Source of the DNA: JANOGU01 sp964499865
Lineage (GTDB): Bacteria; Pseudomonadota; Alphaproteobacteria; Rhodobacterales; Rhodobacteraceae
Reading direction: 5' to 3'
NCBI GenBank assembly: GCA_964499865.1
Contig: CAZCPY010000047.1
Coordinates: 1-21,580, forward strand
DNA length: 21,580 bases
Shown: one piece after another, positions 7,381-14,423 of the stretch
How the letters are laid out: every line of letters begins with the position of its first letter
Numbering within the stretch: the first letter of the stretch is position 1
Made by a program: the position numbers and the translations under genes
Notes under the pieces: generated by a model
Told to the model about the DNA's origin: nothing
Databases searched by the model: none
Seen by the model: the letters and a program-made list of their open reading frames with translations, nothing else

Positions 7381-7768
7381 CCGCTCTGGTGATCGACGCC
7401 AGTGCGCTGGCCGCCGGGCTTCTTCCCGATGAGCGCAACGTCGACCTTGGGGCCCCCTGATGTCGACGTAGAACGACCTGTGCGCGCCGTTCCTGCTGTG
7501 GTCCGAACTGCGCAACCTGCTGCTGGTGGCCGAGCGCAAGGGTCGGCATCCGCCATCGGACACCGACGACATCCTTGCCGATGCCGATAGTCTGGGCATC
7601 CGTCTGGACACCGATCCCGACTGCCTGCAGGTGATGGCCCTTGCCCGCCGCCATCGCCTGACGGTCTGCGACGCGCTGTACCTGGACCTGCGCGCGGGTG
7701 CGACGCTTGCGACCCACGACCGCCAGCTTGCGGCCGCCGCCCAGGCCGAAGCTGTCCCGCTGGCGTAG
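7377..7768 (+). pseudogene. PIN-domain (VapC-like) toxin, disrupted
   Basis: Two frames together encode a VapC-type PIN ribonuclease. The first piece (7377-7460, TTG start overlapping the antitoxin stop) reads LTALVIDASALAAGLLPDER and stops at TGA 7458-7460. The second piece is in another frame and open from 7472. It contains NDLCAPFLLWSELRNLL, then LTVCDALYLDLRAGATLATHD and ends at 7768. The four acidic PIN residues (D in VIDAS, E in SELRN, D in CDALY, D in THDRQ) all survive but are split between the pieces. An in-frame TAG at 7469-7471 also blocks the second frame, so a single base error would not repair it. A product from GTG 7526 would lack the first two acidic residues. Inactivation is likely; sequencing error is not excluded. 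Confidence 0.78.
7438..7469. repeat. Inverted repeat at the toxin lesion
   Basis: ACGTCGAC (7438-7445) and GTCGACGT (7462-7469) are perfect inverted copies separated by 16 bases, which hold the further palindrome GGGGCCCC (7449-7456). The block coincides with the stop and frame change in the toxin gene. It may be the footprint of an insertion/excision or an error-prone palindrome. I do not recognise it. Confidence 0.6.
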
Positions 7769-7779
7769 GCCCGGCGCAG

Positions 7780-7797
7780 GGCGGGCTTCGGCCCGCC
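7780..7797. terminator. Bidirectional hairpin between toxin remnant and valS
   Basis: GGCGGGC (7780-7786) pairs with GCCCGCC (7791-7797) around a TTCG tetraloop. It lies between the convergent ends of the toxin remnant (7768) and valS (7802) and can serve both strands. On the minus strand it starts 4 bases after the valS stop. Confidence 0.65.
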
Positions 7798-7801
7798 GCT
7801 C

Positions 7802-10800
7802 CTACCCCATCGCGCTCAGCCGCCGCAGTGCCGCGGCGATCTGGGCGGCCTCGGCCTCCAGCGTTTCGGCCCGGGCCTTCGCCTCGTCCACCACCTCCTC
7901 CCTGGCAGAGGCCAGGAACTGCGGGTTGGCGAGGCGGGTGCGGATGCCGGTCAGGTCCTTATCCACCTTCTCCAGCGCCTTCCCCAGCCGCGCCGTCTCG
8001 GCACCGAGGTCGATCACGCCGGCCAGCGGGATGGCGAAGGTGGCGCCTTCCACCGGCACGGCGACAGACCCCTTGGGCGCGGCACCTTCGGTCAGCGCCT
8101 CGATGCGCGCAAGCCGGCGGATCAGCGCCTGATTGCGGTCCCAGGCCGCCCGCGCGGACGCGTCCCAGTCCACCGCCACGAGGTCGAGCTTCAGCCCGAC
8201 CGGCACGTGCACCTCGGCCCGGGCCGAGCGGATCGCGTCGATCAGGCCGGTGGTCCAGCGCATCTCGCGCAGCGCCTCGGGCTCCACCAGGTCCTCGCCA
8301 TGGGTGGGCCAGGGGGCGTGGCACAGAAGGCCGGGGTTGGCGCGGGTCGTCTGCCAGAGCTCCTCGGTGACGAAGGGCATGAAGGGGTGCAGCAGGATCA
8401 GGCACTGGTCCAGCACCCAGGCCATGGTGGCGCGGGTTTCCCCGGCCTGCGGGCCGTCGAACAGGGGCTTGGCAAACTCCACATACCAGTCGCAGACGCG
8501 GCCCCAGACGAAGGCATAGAGCGCATTGGCCGCCTGGTCGAAGCGGTAGGCCTCCAGCGCCGCATCCACGTCCGTCCGCACGCGACCGGTCTCGCCGATG
8601 ATCCAGCGGTTGGCGGTGGCGGTGGCCTTGGGCGGCATGGCGTTGAAGGCGTGGCCGTCCCAGACGCCGTTGAGTTCCGCGAACCGGCAGGCGTTCCACA
8701 GCTTGGTGCCGAAATTGCGATATCCGGCAATGCGTTGCGGGTCGCACTTGAGAACGCCGCCCAAAGACGCCATCGCCGCATTGGCAAAGCGCAGCGCATC
8801 GGCGCCGTATTCGTCGATGGCGTCCAGCGGATCGACGACGTTGCCCAAGGACTTGGACATCTTCTTGCCCCTGGCATCGCGCACCAGGCCATGCAGGTAG
8901 ACGGTGCGGAAAGGCACCTGATCCACCACGGCCAGCTGCATCATCATCATCCGGGCGACCCAGAAGAAGATGATGTCGAAGCCGGTGATAAGGACCGAGG
9001 TCGGGAAATAGCGCCGCAGTTCCGGGGTGTTGTCGGGCCACCCCAGCGTGCCGATGGGCCAGAGGCCGGAGGAGAACCAGGTGTCAAGGACGTCGGGGTC
9101 GCGGTGAAGCTGGACATAGAGTGAGCCGCCCTGCTTCCCATAGCGGTAGGATGGCAAGTCATCCTCAGCAAAGGTAAGCCGAACGCCCTCACCGTAATAT
9201 TCTTCGGCCTGACTCAGGATTTCTTCTTCAGTAGACGCGCAGAACATCATCGGACTGCGCCAGTTGATGTTCGACCGACCGGTGTTCTCGGGCAACGAGT
9301 CCAGCGCGGCCTTTGTCGGCCCATACCAAACCGGAATCTGATGCCCCCACCAAAGCTGCCGTGAAATGCACCAGGGCTCGATGTTCTCCAGCCAGTGGAA
9401 ATAGGTCTTTTCCCCCGCCTCGGGAATGATTTTCGTGGCGCCCGACCGCACCGCCTGTAGCGCCGGGTCCACGATCTTGGCGGTATCGACGAACCACTGG
9501 TCGGTCAGCATCGGCTCGATGACGACCTTCGACCGGTCGCCGAAGGGCTGCATGATCGCCTTGGCCTCGACCAGCGGGACCATGGAACCGGCGCCATCCG
9601 CCTCGGGCTTCAACGCCGCCTTGCCCAGACGCGGGTCATCCGCCCGCGTCATCACCGCCAGCCCCTCGGCCGTGATCTGCGCCACCACCGCCTCGCGCGC
9701 CTTGTAGCGGTCGAGGCCCCGCAGGTCGTCGGGCACGAGGTTGACCGCATCCGCCTCGGCCTCGGACAGCACGCGCTCGCCCCGCGCCACGGCCATCGCC
9801 AGAGCCGCGGCCTCGGCATAGGGCGCGCCGTCCGCGCGCATCTGCGCGCGGGTGTCCATCAGGCGGTAGCAGGGGATGCCGTTCCGCCTGGCCACCGCAT
9901 AGTCGTTGAAGTCATGCGCGCCGGTGATCTTGACGGCACCTGAGCCGAACGAAGGGTCGGGGTATTCGTCGGTGATGATCGGGATCAGGCGGCGGTGTTC
10001 GCGTGGCCCCACCGGAATCTCGCAGAGTTTCCCGACGATTGGGGCGTAGCGTTCATCTGATGGATGAACCGCGACGGCGCCGTCGCCCAGCATCGTCTCG
10101 GGCCGCGTGGTGGCGATGGAGATGTAGTCGCGCAGCTCCTCGAAGGTCACGTTCCCGTCCGCATCCTTCTCGCGGTAGACATAGGTTTCGCCCCCCGCCA
10201 GCGGATACTTGAAGTGCCACATGTGGCCCGCGACCTCGGTCTGTTCGACCTCCAGGTCGCTGATCGCGGTCTCGAAATGGGGGTCCCAGTTGACCAGCCG
10301 CTTGCCGCGGGTGATCAGGCCCTTGTGGTACATCTCCACGAAGACCTTGATGACGGCATCGTGGAAATTGCCCTCCTCACCCTCCGGCGCACCCGGCGCG
10401 CCCGACATGGTGAAGGCCTCGCGGTCCCAGTCGCAGGAGGCGCCCAGGCGTTCCAGCTGCGCGCGGATGTTCCCGCGGGAACGGCGCTTCTGCTCCCAGA
10501 CCAGCGCGGTGAAGTCCTCGCGGGTGAAGTCGGTGCGACGCTTGCCCGCCTTGGCCAGCTCGCGCTCCACCACCATCTGCGTGGCGATCCCGGCGTGGTC
10601 GGTGCCCGGCTGCCACAGCGTGTCATGGCCCCGCATCCGGTGCCAGCGGGTCAGGATGTCCTGCAGCGTGTTGTTGAAGGCGTGCCCCATGTGGAGCGAC
10701 CCGGTGACGTTCGGCGGCGGGATCATCACGCAGAACGCCTCGGCCCCCGGCCGCGCATTGGCGCCTGCGCGGAAGGCGCCCGCCTGCTGCCACAGCCGCG

Positions 10801-10849
10801 TCAGGCGCGGCTCGGCGGCCCCGGCGTCGAACGTCTTTTCCATCGGCAT
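7802..10849 (-). CDS. valS: Valyl-tRNA synthetase
   Basis: A class I aminoacyl-tRNA synthetase of 1015 residues that charges tRNA-Val in the cytosol. The N-terminal PPPNVTGSLHMGHAF carries the HIGH-type motif HMGH (53-56). GTDHAGIATQMVVER follows, then a large editing domain, and KMSKS (663-667) in GKKMSKSLGNVVDP. After the anticodon-binding domain, residues about 955-1015 form a charged helical arm typical of ValS. Length is slightly above the E. coli enzyme, as usual in this group. The start at 10849 (MPMEKTF) is chosen because the only purine-rich stretch, GGGGG, lies just upstream. ATG at 10843 is the alternative. Residues about 490-570 use noticeably more A/T-ending codons than the rest. 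It follows a small membrane-protein gene pair by 45 bases. Confidence 0.98.
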   Translation of the reverse strand: MPMEKTFDAGAAEPRLTRLWQQAGAFRAGANARPGAEAFCVMIPPPNVTGSLHMGHAFNNTLQDILTRWHRMRGHDTLWQPGTDHAGIATQMVVERELAKAGKRRTDFTREDFTALVWEQKRRSRGNIRAQLERLGASCDWDREAFTMSGAPGAPEGEEGNFHDAVIKVFVEMYHKGLITRGKRLVNWDPHFETAISDLEVEQTEVAGHMWHFKYPLAGGETYVYREKDADGNVTFEELRDYISIATTRPETMLGDGAVAVHPSDERYAPIVGKLCEIPVGPREHRRLIPIITDEYPDPSFGSGAVKITGAHDFNDYAVARRNGIPCYRLMDTRAQMRADGAPYAEAAALAMAVARGERVLSEAEADAVNLVPDDLRGLDRYKAREAVVAQITAEGLAVMTRADDPRLGKAALKPEADGAGSMVPLVEAKAIMQPFGDRSKVVIEPMLTDQWFVDTAKIVDPALQAVRSGATKIIPEAGEKTYFHWLENIEPWCISRQLWWGHQIPVWYGPTKAALDSLPENTGRSNINWRSPMMFCASTEEEILSQAEEYYGEGVRLTFAEDDLPSYRYGKQGGSLYVQLHRDPDVLDTWFSSGLWPIGTLGWPDNTPELRRYFPTSVLITGFDIIFFWVARMMMMQLAVVDQVPFRTVYLHGLVRDARGKKMSKSLGNVVDPLDAIDEYGADALRFANAAMASLGGVLKCDPQRIAGYRNFGTKLWNACRFAELNGVWDGHAFNAMPPKATATANRWIIGETGRVRTDVDAALEAYRFDQAANALYAFVWGRVCDWYVEFAKPLFDGPQAGETRATMAWVLDQCLILLHPFMPFVTEELWQTTRANPGLLCHAPWPTHGEDLVEPEALREMRWTTGLIDAIRSARAEVHVPVGLKLDLVAVDWDASARAAWDRNQALIRRLARIEALTEGAAPKGSVAVPVEGATFAIPLAGVIDLGAETARLGKALEKVDKDLTGIRTRLANPQFLASAREEVVDEAKARAETLEAEAAQIAAALRRLSAMG

Positions 10850-10852
10850 GGC

Positions 10853-10879
10853 AGAACCCCCGCAATCGGCGGGGGTTCT
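10853..10879 (-). promoter_or_regulatory. Perfect hairpin covering the valS ribosome binding site
   Basis: AGAACCCCCGC (10853-10863) pairs with GCGGGGGTTCT (10869-10879) over 11 base pairs with a 5-base loop. In valS mRNA the second arm (from 10863 down to 10853) contains the only Shine-Dalgarno-like G-run when read as GCGGGGGTTCT and ends 3 bases before the ATG. It can act as a terminator for the upstream genes, as a translational brake on valS, or both. No T-box features are seen. Confidence 0.6.
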
Positions 10880-10894
10880 AGCGCGGGCTTACCG

Positions 10895-11343
10895 TCAGAG
10901 GAAGGGGCGCCCGGCAAGCGCCTGGGCGAAGAGCGCAAGCGCCAGCGCGCCATAGCCGCCGGCGGTCCAGACCGCGGGACGCTGCCAGCCGCGGGGCAGG
11001 GCCAGCGCGCCAACGCCCGCAAGCGGAAGCCCATGCAGCGCATGGGTCGCGAAGAAATGCGCGGCGCGCAGGTCGCCGACCTCGCGGCTCCAGCCCGTCA
11101 GTGCCAGACGCGCGCCGGCGGCCACCGGGCGCAGCAGGCCAGCGTGGCGGTGTAGATCACCAGTGCCGCGTGGAATTTCAGCGGCTTGATCCAGACGCCT
11201 TCGCCCTGCACCTGCCGCGGGTCGAGCCCTGCTGCGACCAGCAGGGGCAGGGCGGCCAGCGCCATCAGGACAGTCAGGCCGGTCAGCAGGGGGGCGTCCT
11301 GCCACGGGCGAAGGGGCATCGGGCGGGTCAGCGACAGGGTCAT
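10895..11343 (-). pseudogene. Small multi-pass membrane protein of unknown function, frameshifted
   Basis: Two overlapping frames give one membrane protein. The first (11343 to 11098) reads MTLSLTRPMPLRPWQDAPLL, a hydrophobic helix, then VWIKPLKFHAALVIYTATLA, and stops at TGA 11098-11100 with an unlike tail. The second continues LLRPVAAGARLALTGWSREV, then GDLRAAHFFATHALHGLPLA and a last helix, to 10895. Missing one base near 11135-11140 (GCC-TGCTGC) would explain the break. KPLKF and GDLR-HFF-HA look familiar from uncharacterised proteobacterial membrane proteins that I remember as longer, so an internal shortening is also possible. The ATG overlaps the stop of the upstream ABA4-like gene as ATGA. 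Whether the frameshift is biological or a sequencing error cannot be told from one sequence. Confidence 0.65.
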
Positions 11344-11774
11344 GCGGGCAGTCCCCTGCGCAGGGACAGGCCGAGGATCAGGAAGGCCAGGACCCCCGCC
11401 GGGCCAAACAGGAAGGTCAGCGCGAGGCAGGGCAGGACCGCGAGGTGCGGAATGCCGCGGGCCCGGGCGCTGCGGGCGATCCAGAGGCCCACGAGCATGT
11501 CGAAGGCCAGGTAGTGAACCCAGCCCGCCAGCGCGATGCCGGGGTCGTCGAACAGGCGCATCACGTCGGGAAGGGCGCCGAAGCCGCCCTCGGCCCCGGC
11601 CCGGAAGGTCAGGACCAGCGCGGTGTAGAGCAGCGACAGCGCCGCCGGGATGGCGAAGGCGACAACTGTGGACAGCCGCGGTGCCAGCGGGAACAGCGCC
11701 AGCGCCAGCCAGCCTGCGAGGGCGGTGGCATTGGCGATCCGGAACAGGGTCTCGGGGGTCACAGGGTCTGTCAC
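11340..11774 (-). CDS. ABA4-like (DUF4281) membrane protein
   Basis: A 144-residue protein with about four membrane helices. The sequence FRIANATALAGWLALALFPL starts it. The diagnostic part is AGWVHYLAFDMLVGLWIARSARARGIPHLAVLPCLALTFLFGPAG, which matches the ABA4-like family. That family is named after a plant protein needed for neoxanthin formation. The bacterial members have no settled function, and a link to carotenoids is only a hint. The start is GTG at 11774 with a weak AGAAAG upstream. No in-frame ATG fits. The gene forms a coupled pair (ATGA overlap) with the frameshifted membrane gene downstream, and valS follows. It is divergent from a TetR-family gene, the classic position for a regulated target. 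Confidence 0.83.
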   Translation of the reverse strand: MTDPVTPETLFRIANATALAGWLALALFPLAPRLSTVVAFAIPAALSLLYTALVLTFRAGAEGGFGALPDVMRLFDDPGIALAGWVHYLAFDMLVGLWIARSARARGIPHLAVLPCLALTFLFGPAGVLAFLILGLSLRRGLPA

Positions 11775-11842
11775 GGCGCTGATCTTTCTACTGTCATGAT
11801 TGGCGTCGTCGCCCGATTCGCACCTCCGGGCCAAGGGAAATC

Positions 11843-11871
11843 TTGTCATTGGACAGATTGCATGATACCGA
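11843..11871 (+). promoter_or_regulatory. Candidate tetR promoter/operator
   Basis: TTGTCA (11843-11848) is a good -35, but the element about 16 bases later (ATACCG, 11865-11870) is only a weak -10. TGTC-ATTG-GACA (11844-11855) is a small inverted repeat over the -35 that could be the TetR operator. The intergenic region 11775-11909 also must hold the promoter for the ABA4-like gene, which I cannot place. Confidence 0.3.
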
Positions 11872-11909
11872 AGGCCGGGACGGTTTCGTCCGCCGAAAGT
11901 CACCGATCC

Positions 11910-12503
11910 ATGACCGACCCCGCCCCCGCCCGCCGCTACCACCACGGCGACCTGCGCGCCGCCCTGCTGGCCGCGGCGGAGGAGGAGCTTGCCAGCACAG
12001 GCCCGGAAGGCTTTTCGCTGCGCGCCGTGGCACGCCGGGCGGGCGTCAGCCATGCCGCCCCCGCGCATCACTTCGGCGACAGCCGTGGCCTTCTGTCGGC
12101 GCTTGCGGCGGAAGGCTTCCGCCGCTTCCTGGCCACGCAGGCCGCGCGCGAGGCCCAGGCGCCGCCTGATCCGCGGTCGCAGCTGGTGGCGGCGGGCCTG
12201 GGCTACATCGACTTCGCGCTCGCCCGGCCCACGCTGTTCCGCCTGATGTTCGGCTCGGCCAAGCCCGACCAGGCCAGCGCCGACCTGCTGGCGGCGGGCG
12301 AGGCGGCCTATGACCACCTGGCCGCGCAGGTCGCGGCGGTCGGCGGCGACATGCGCGACCTCGCCGCGGTCTGGGCGATGGCGCACGGGCTTGCCGATCT
12401 GGCGATGTCGGGCCGCCTCGCCGCGCTGCGGGACCTGCCGGACCTCGAGCGCGATGCCACGCTGTCCGCGATGGTGGCCCGCGCCTTGCCGCAGCGCCCC
12501 TAG
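11910..12503 (+). CDS. TetR/AcrR-family transcriptional regulator (WHG-type C-terminal domain)
   Basis: A 197-residue TetR repressor. Residues about 10-60 (YHHGDLRAALLAAAEEELAS, then FSLRAVARRAGVSHAAPAHHFGDSRGLLSA) are the helix-turn-helix domain, with the HHGDLR start typical of one TetR subgroup. The C-terminal ligand domain ends with VWAMAHGLADLAMSGRL, resembling the WHG motif group. The open frame extends upstream to 11445, but ATG at 11910 gives the family's usual N-terminus. ATG at 11862 is possible. The Shine-Dalgarno is weak. The ligand is unknown. Divergence from the ABA4-like operon suggests it controls that operon and itself. Its TAG shares bases with the stop of the convergent Lrp-family gene. 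Confidence 0.9.
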   Translation: MTDPAPARRYHHGDLRAALLAAAEEELASTGPEGFSLRAVARRAGVSHAAPAHHFGDSRGLLSALAAEGFRRFLATQAAREAQAPPDPRSQLVAAGLGYIDFALARPTLFRLMFGSAKPDQASADLLAAGEAAYDHLAAQVAAVGGDMRDLAAVWAMAHGLADLAMSGRLAALRDLPDLERDATLSAMVARALPQRP

Positions 12504-12931
12504 ACCGCCCGGTCGATCTTGGTCGACAGGTGGATCAGGCTTTCGGACGACTTCACCCCCGCCATCGCGCCGATCTGGTCCAGCACCTGGTCCAGCACCT
12601 GGGTGTTCGTCGCCGCCACCGTCAGGATCAGGTCGAAGCGTCCCGAGGAGGTGTAACACCGCTCGACCTCCGGGATCGCCTTCAGCCGGGTCAGGATTGC
12701 GGGCTGCTGGCGCGGCTCGATGGTCAGCAGGACGGTGGTGCGCAGCCGCCCCTGGCGCGCCGCCTCGCCCAGCCGCAGGGTATAGCCCGCGATGACGCCG
12801 GTTTCCTCCAGCCGCTCCAGCCGCGCCTGGATGGTGGACCGCGCCACCTTCATCCGCCGCGCGATGGTGGCCACCGACATCCGCGCATCCGCCGACAGGA
12901 TCGACACGATGCCGCGGTCCAGATCGTCCAT
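12500..12931 (-). CDS. Lrp/AsnC-family transcriptional regulator
   Basis: A 143-residue Lrp/AsnC protein. Residues 1-60 form the helix-turn-helix (MDDLDRGIVSILSADARMSV, then ATIARRMKVARSTIQARLERLEETGVI). The remainder is the RAM/effector domain with VERCYTSSGRFDLILTV and a C-terminal IHLSTKI. Such proteins bind amino acids and assemble into octamers or larger. The frame is open up to 13054, but ATG at 12931 has GGAGGG about 9 bases upstream and begins the conserved domain. It is divergent from the ornithine/lysine decarboxylase gene across 270 bases, so control of that gene in response to a basic amino acid is a sensible guess. It converges on tetR with no room for a terminator between them. 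Confidence 0.94.
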   Translation of the reverse strand: MDDLDRGIVSILSADARMSVATIARRMKVARSTIQARLERLEETGVIAGYTLRLGEAARQGRLRTTVLLTIEPRQQPAILTRLKAIPEVERCYTSSGRFDLILTVAATNTQVLDQVLDQIGAMAGVKSSESLIHLSTKIDRAV

Positions 12932-12982
12932 GACGCCGCCCTCCGATGCGCTTCCGGCGCCCTGCCGTGCAACACTGCGCAG

Positions 12983-13011
12983 ATTGTAGTGCCGTTTCGG
13001 CAAAATGACGA
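12983..13011 (-). promoter_or_regulatory. Candidate lrp promoter with palindromic operator
   Basis: On the minus strand TACAAT (12983-12988) is a near-consensus -10, with TCGTCA (13006-13011) 17 bases upstream as a weak -35. TGCCG-TTT-CGGCA (12990-13002), a perfect 5-3-5 inverted repeat, fills the spacer and could be an autoregulatory site. Confidence 0.4.
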
Positions 13012-13047
13012 CACCTGACGGCGATTCTGCTGTTTCGTCCGGTGAAG

Positions 13048-13063
13048 TTGTCACGCATATGCG
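13048..13063 (+). promoter_or_regulatory. Possible decarboxylase control site
   Basis: TTGTCA (13048-13053) resembles a -35 and is followed directly by the perfect palindrome CGCATATGCG (13054-13063). No convincing -10 is found at the right distance, so this is only a candidate element in the 270-base region between the lrp and decarboxylase genes. Confidence 0.25.
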
Positions 13064-13201
13064 CCACCCTGATCTTCAGGAAAAAGGGCGGCTCATACGC
13101 ACCTTGCCTGGTTCCAGAAACCGCGCAAGGCGCACTCCCGGGCGGGCAGCCGGGGGGGCTCGCGACCTCGCGTTCTGTTGGCAAGAAGAAGGACAACGCC
13201 G

Positions 13202-14347
13202 ATGGGACTCTCCAAGACGATCTGGGCCAACCCGGCCGAATACCTGCGCACCGTCCAGCCTGAAAACCCCGTGCTGTTCTTCGCGCCCTCCGCCCTGCAG
13301 GCGATGGCGCGGCGCTTCATCGACGGATTCCCGGGCCTTGTGACCTATGCGGTCAAGTCCAACCCGGACGAATCCGTCATCGTGAACCTGATCGCGGCGG
13401 GCATCCGCGGCTTTGACGTGGCCTCGCCCCACGAAATCGGCCTGATCCGCCGCCTCGCCCCCGATGCGGCGCTGCATTACCACAACCCGGTGCGGTCGGC
13501 GGCCGAGATCGCGTTTGCCGTCGAGGCGGGGGTCAGGGCCTGGTCGGTCGACAGCGCGTCGGAACTGGAAAAGCTGATCGCGAAGGTCCCGGCCGAGGCT
13601 TGCGAGATCTCCGTCCGCTTTAAGCTGCCGGTGGCGGGTGCCGCCTACAACTTCGGCGCCAAGTTCGGGGCGACCGCGGAGCTTGCGGTCGTGCTGCTGC
13701 GGCGCGTCGCCGAGGCGGGCTTCATCCCCTCGATCACCTTCCACCCCGGCACCCAGTGCACCGACCCCGCGGCGTGGGACACCTACATCCGCACCGCCGC
13801 CCGGATCGCCCGTGACGCGGGCGTGACGCTGGCGCGCCTGAACGTGGGCGGCGGCTTCCCCTCGCACCGGCTGAACGCGGTGACGCCCGACCTCGACGCG
13901 ACCTTCGCGCTGATCGACCGGGTGACGACCGAAGCCTTTGGCGAGGACCGCCCGATGCTGGTCTGCGAACCGGGCCGGGGCCTGGTGGGCGACGCCTTCA
14001 CGGTGGCGGCGCGGGTCAAGGCGGTGCGCGACGGCGGCCATGTGTTCCTGAACGACGGCGTCTACGGGTCGCTGACCGAACTGTCGCTGATCGGCGTCAT
14101 CGACCGCATCGCGGTGGTCACGCCCGAAGGCCGGGTCCGCGACGCAGCGCCAGCCCCCCGCATCGTCTTCGGCCCCACCTGCGACTCGGTGGACCGGCTG
14201 CCCGGCGACGTGATGCTGGCCGCCGACATCGCCGAGGGCGACTTCGTCGTGGTGCATGGCACCGGCGCCTATTCGACGGTGACCAACACCCGCTTCAACG
14301 GCTTTGGCGAACTGGGCATCGCGACCGTGCTCAGCCAGAAGCTCTGA
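13202..14347 (+). CDS. PLP-dependent ornithine/lysine decarboxylase (alanine-racemase fold)
   Basis: A 381-residue fold-III decarboxylase that makes putrescine (or cadaverine) in the cytosol. YAVKSNPD contains the PLP lysine K52. Other signatures are HPGTQ, the glycine loop NVGGGFPS, CEPGRGLVG (E256-R259) for phosphate binding, and GPTCDSVD with catalytic C327, which acts across the dimer interface. Length matches the short eukaryote-type enzymes found in alphaproteobacteria. Ornithine versus lysine preference cannot be read reliably. ATG at 13202 is preferred over an upstream in-frame start at 13178 because AAGAAGGA precedes it at proper spacing. The gene is divergent from an Lrp-family regulator and followed by a DUF2235 gene and a dead N-carbamoylputrescine amidase gene, a polyamine neighbourhood. 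Confidence 0.93.
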   Translation: MGLSKTIWANPAEYLRTVQPENPVLFFAPSALQAMARRFIDGFPGLVTYAVKSNPDESVIVNLIAAGIRGFDVASPHEIGLIRRLAPDAALHYHNPVRSAAEIAFAVEAGVRAWSVDSASELEKLIAKVPAEACEISVRFKLPVAGAAYNFGAKFGATAELAVVLLRRVAEAGFIPSITFHPGTQCTDPAAWDTYIRTAARIARDAGVTLARLNVGGGFPSHRLNAVTPDLDATFALIDRVTTEAFGEDRPMLVCEPGRGLVGDAFTVAARVKAVRDGGHVFLNDGVYGSLTELSLIGVIDRIAVVTPEGRVRDAAPAPRIVFGPTCDSVDRLPGDVMLAADIAEGDFVVVHGTGAYSTVTNTRFNGFGELGIATVLSQKL

Positions 14348-14371
14348 CACCCCCCGCCCCCGGCTGGACGC

Positions 14372-14389
14372 AAGCCCCGCCGGGGGCTT
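14372..14389 (+). terminator. Hairpin after the decarboxylase gene
   Basis: AAGCCCC (14372-14378) pairs with GGGGCTT (14383-14389) around GCCG, 25 bases after the stop. There is no real T-run, so partial termination is the safer reading. Confidence 0.5.
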
Positions 14390-14423
14390 AGGCTGGCGCG
14401 ATCCCCGCGACGGGAGCGCGCGC

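Noticed and set aside
12932..13054. N-terminal extension of the Lrp-family protein up to 13054
   Set aside because: The extension lies over the likely promoter and palindrome. ATG 12931 has GGAGGG upstream and begins the conserved domain.
11775..13196. N-terminal extension of the ABA4-like frame on the minus strand
   Set aside because: It runs antisense to tetR and overlaps lrp. The ABA4-like domain is complete from GTG 11774.
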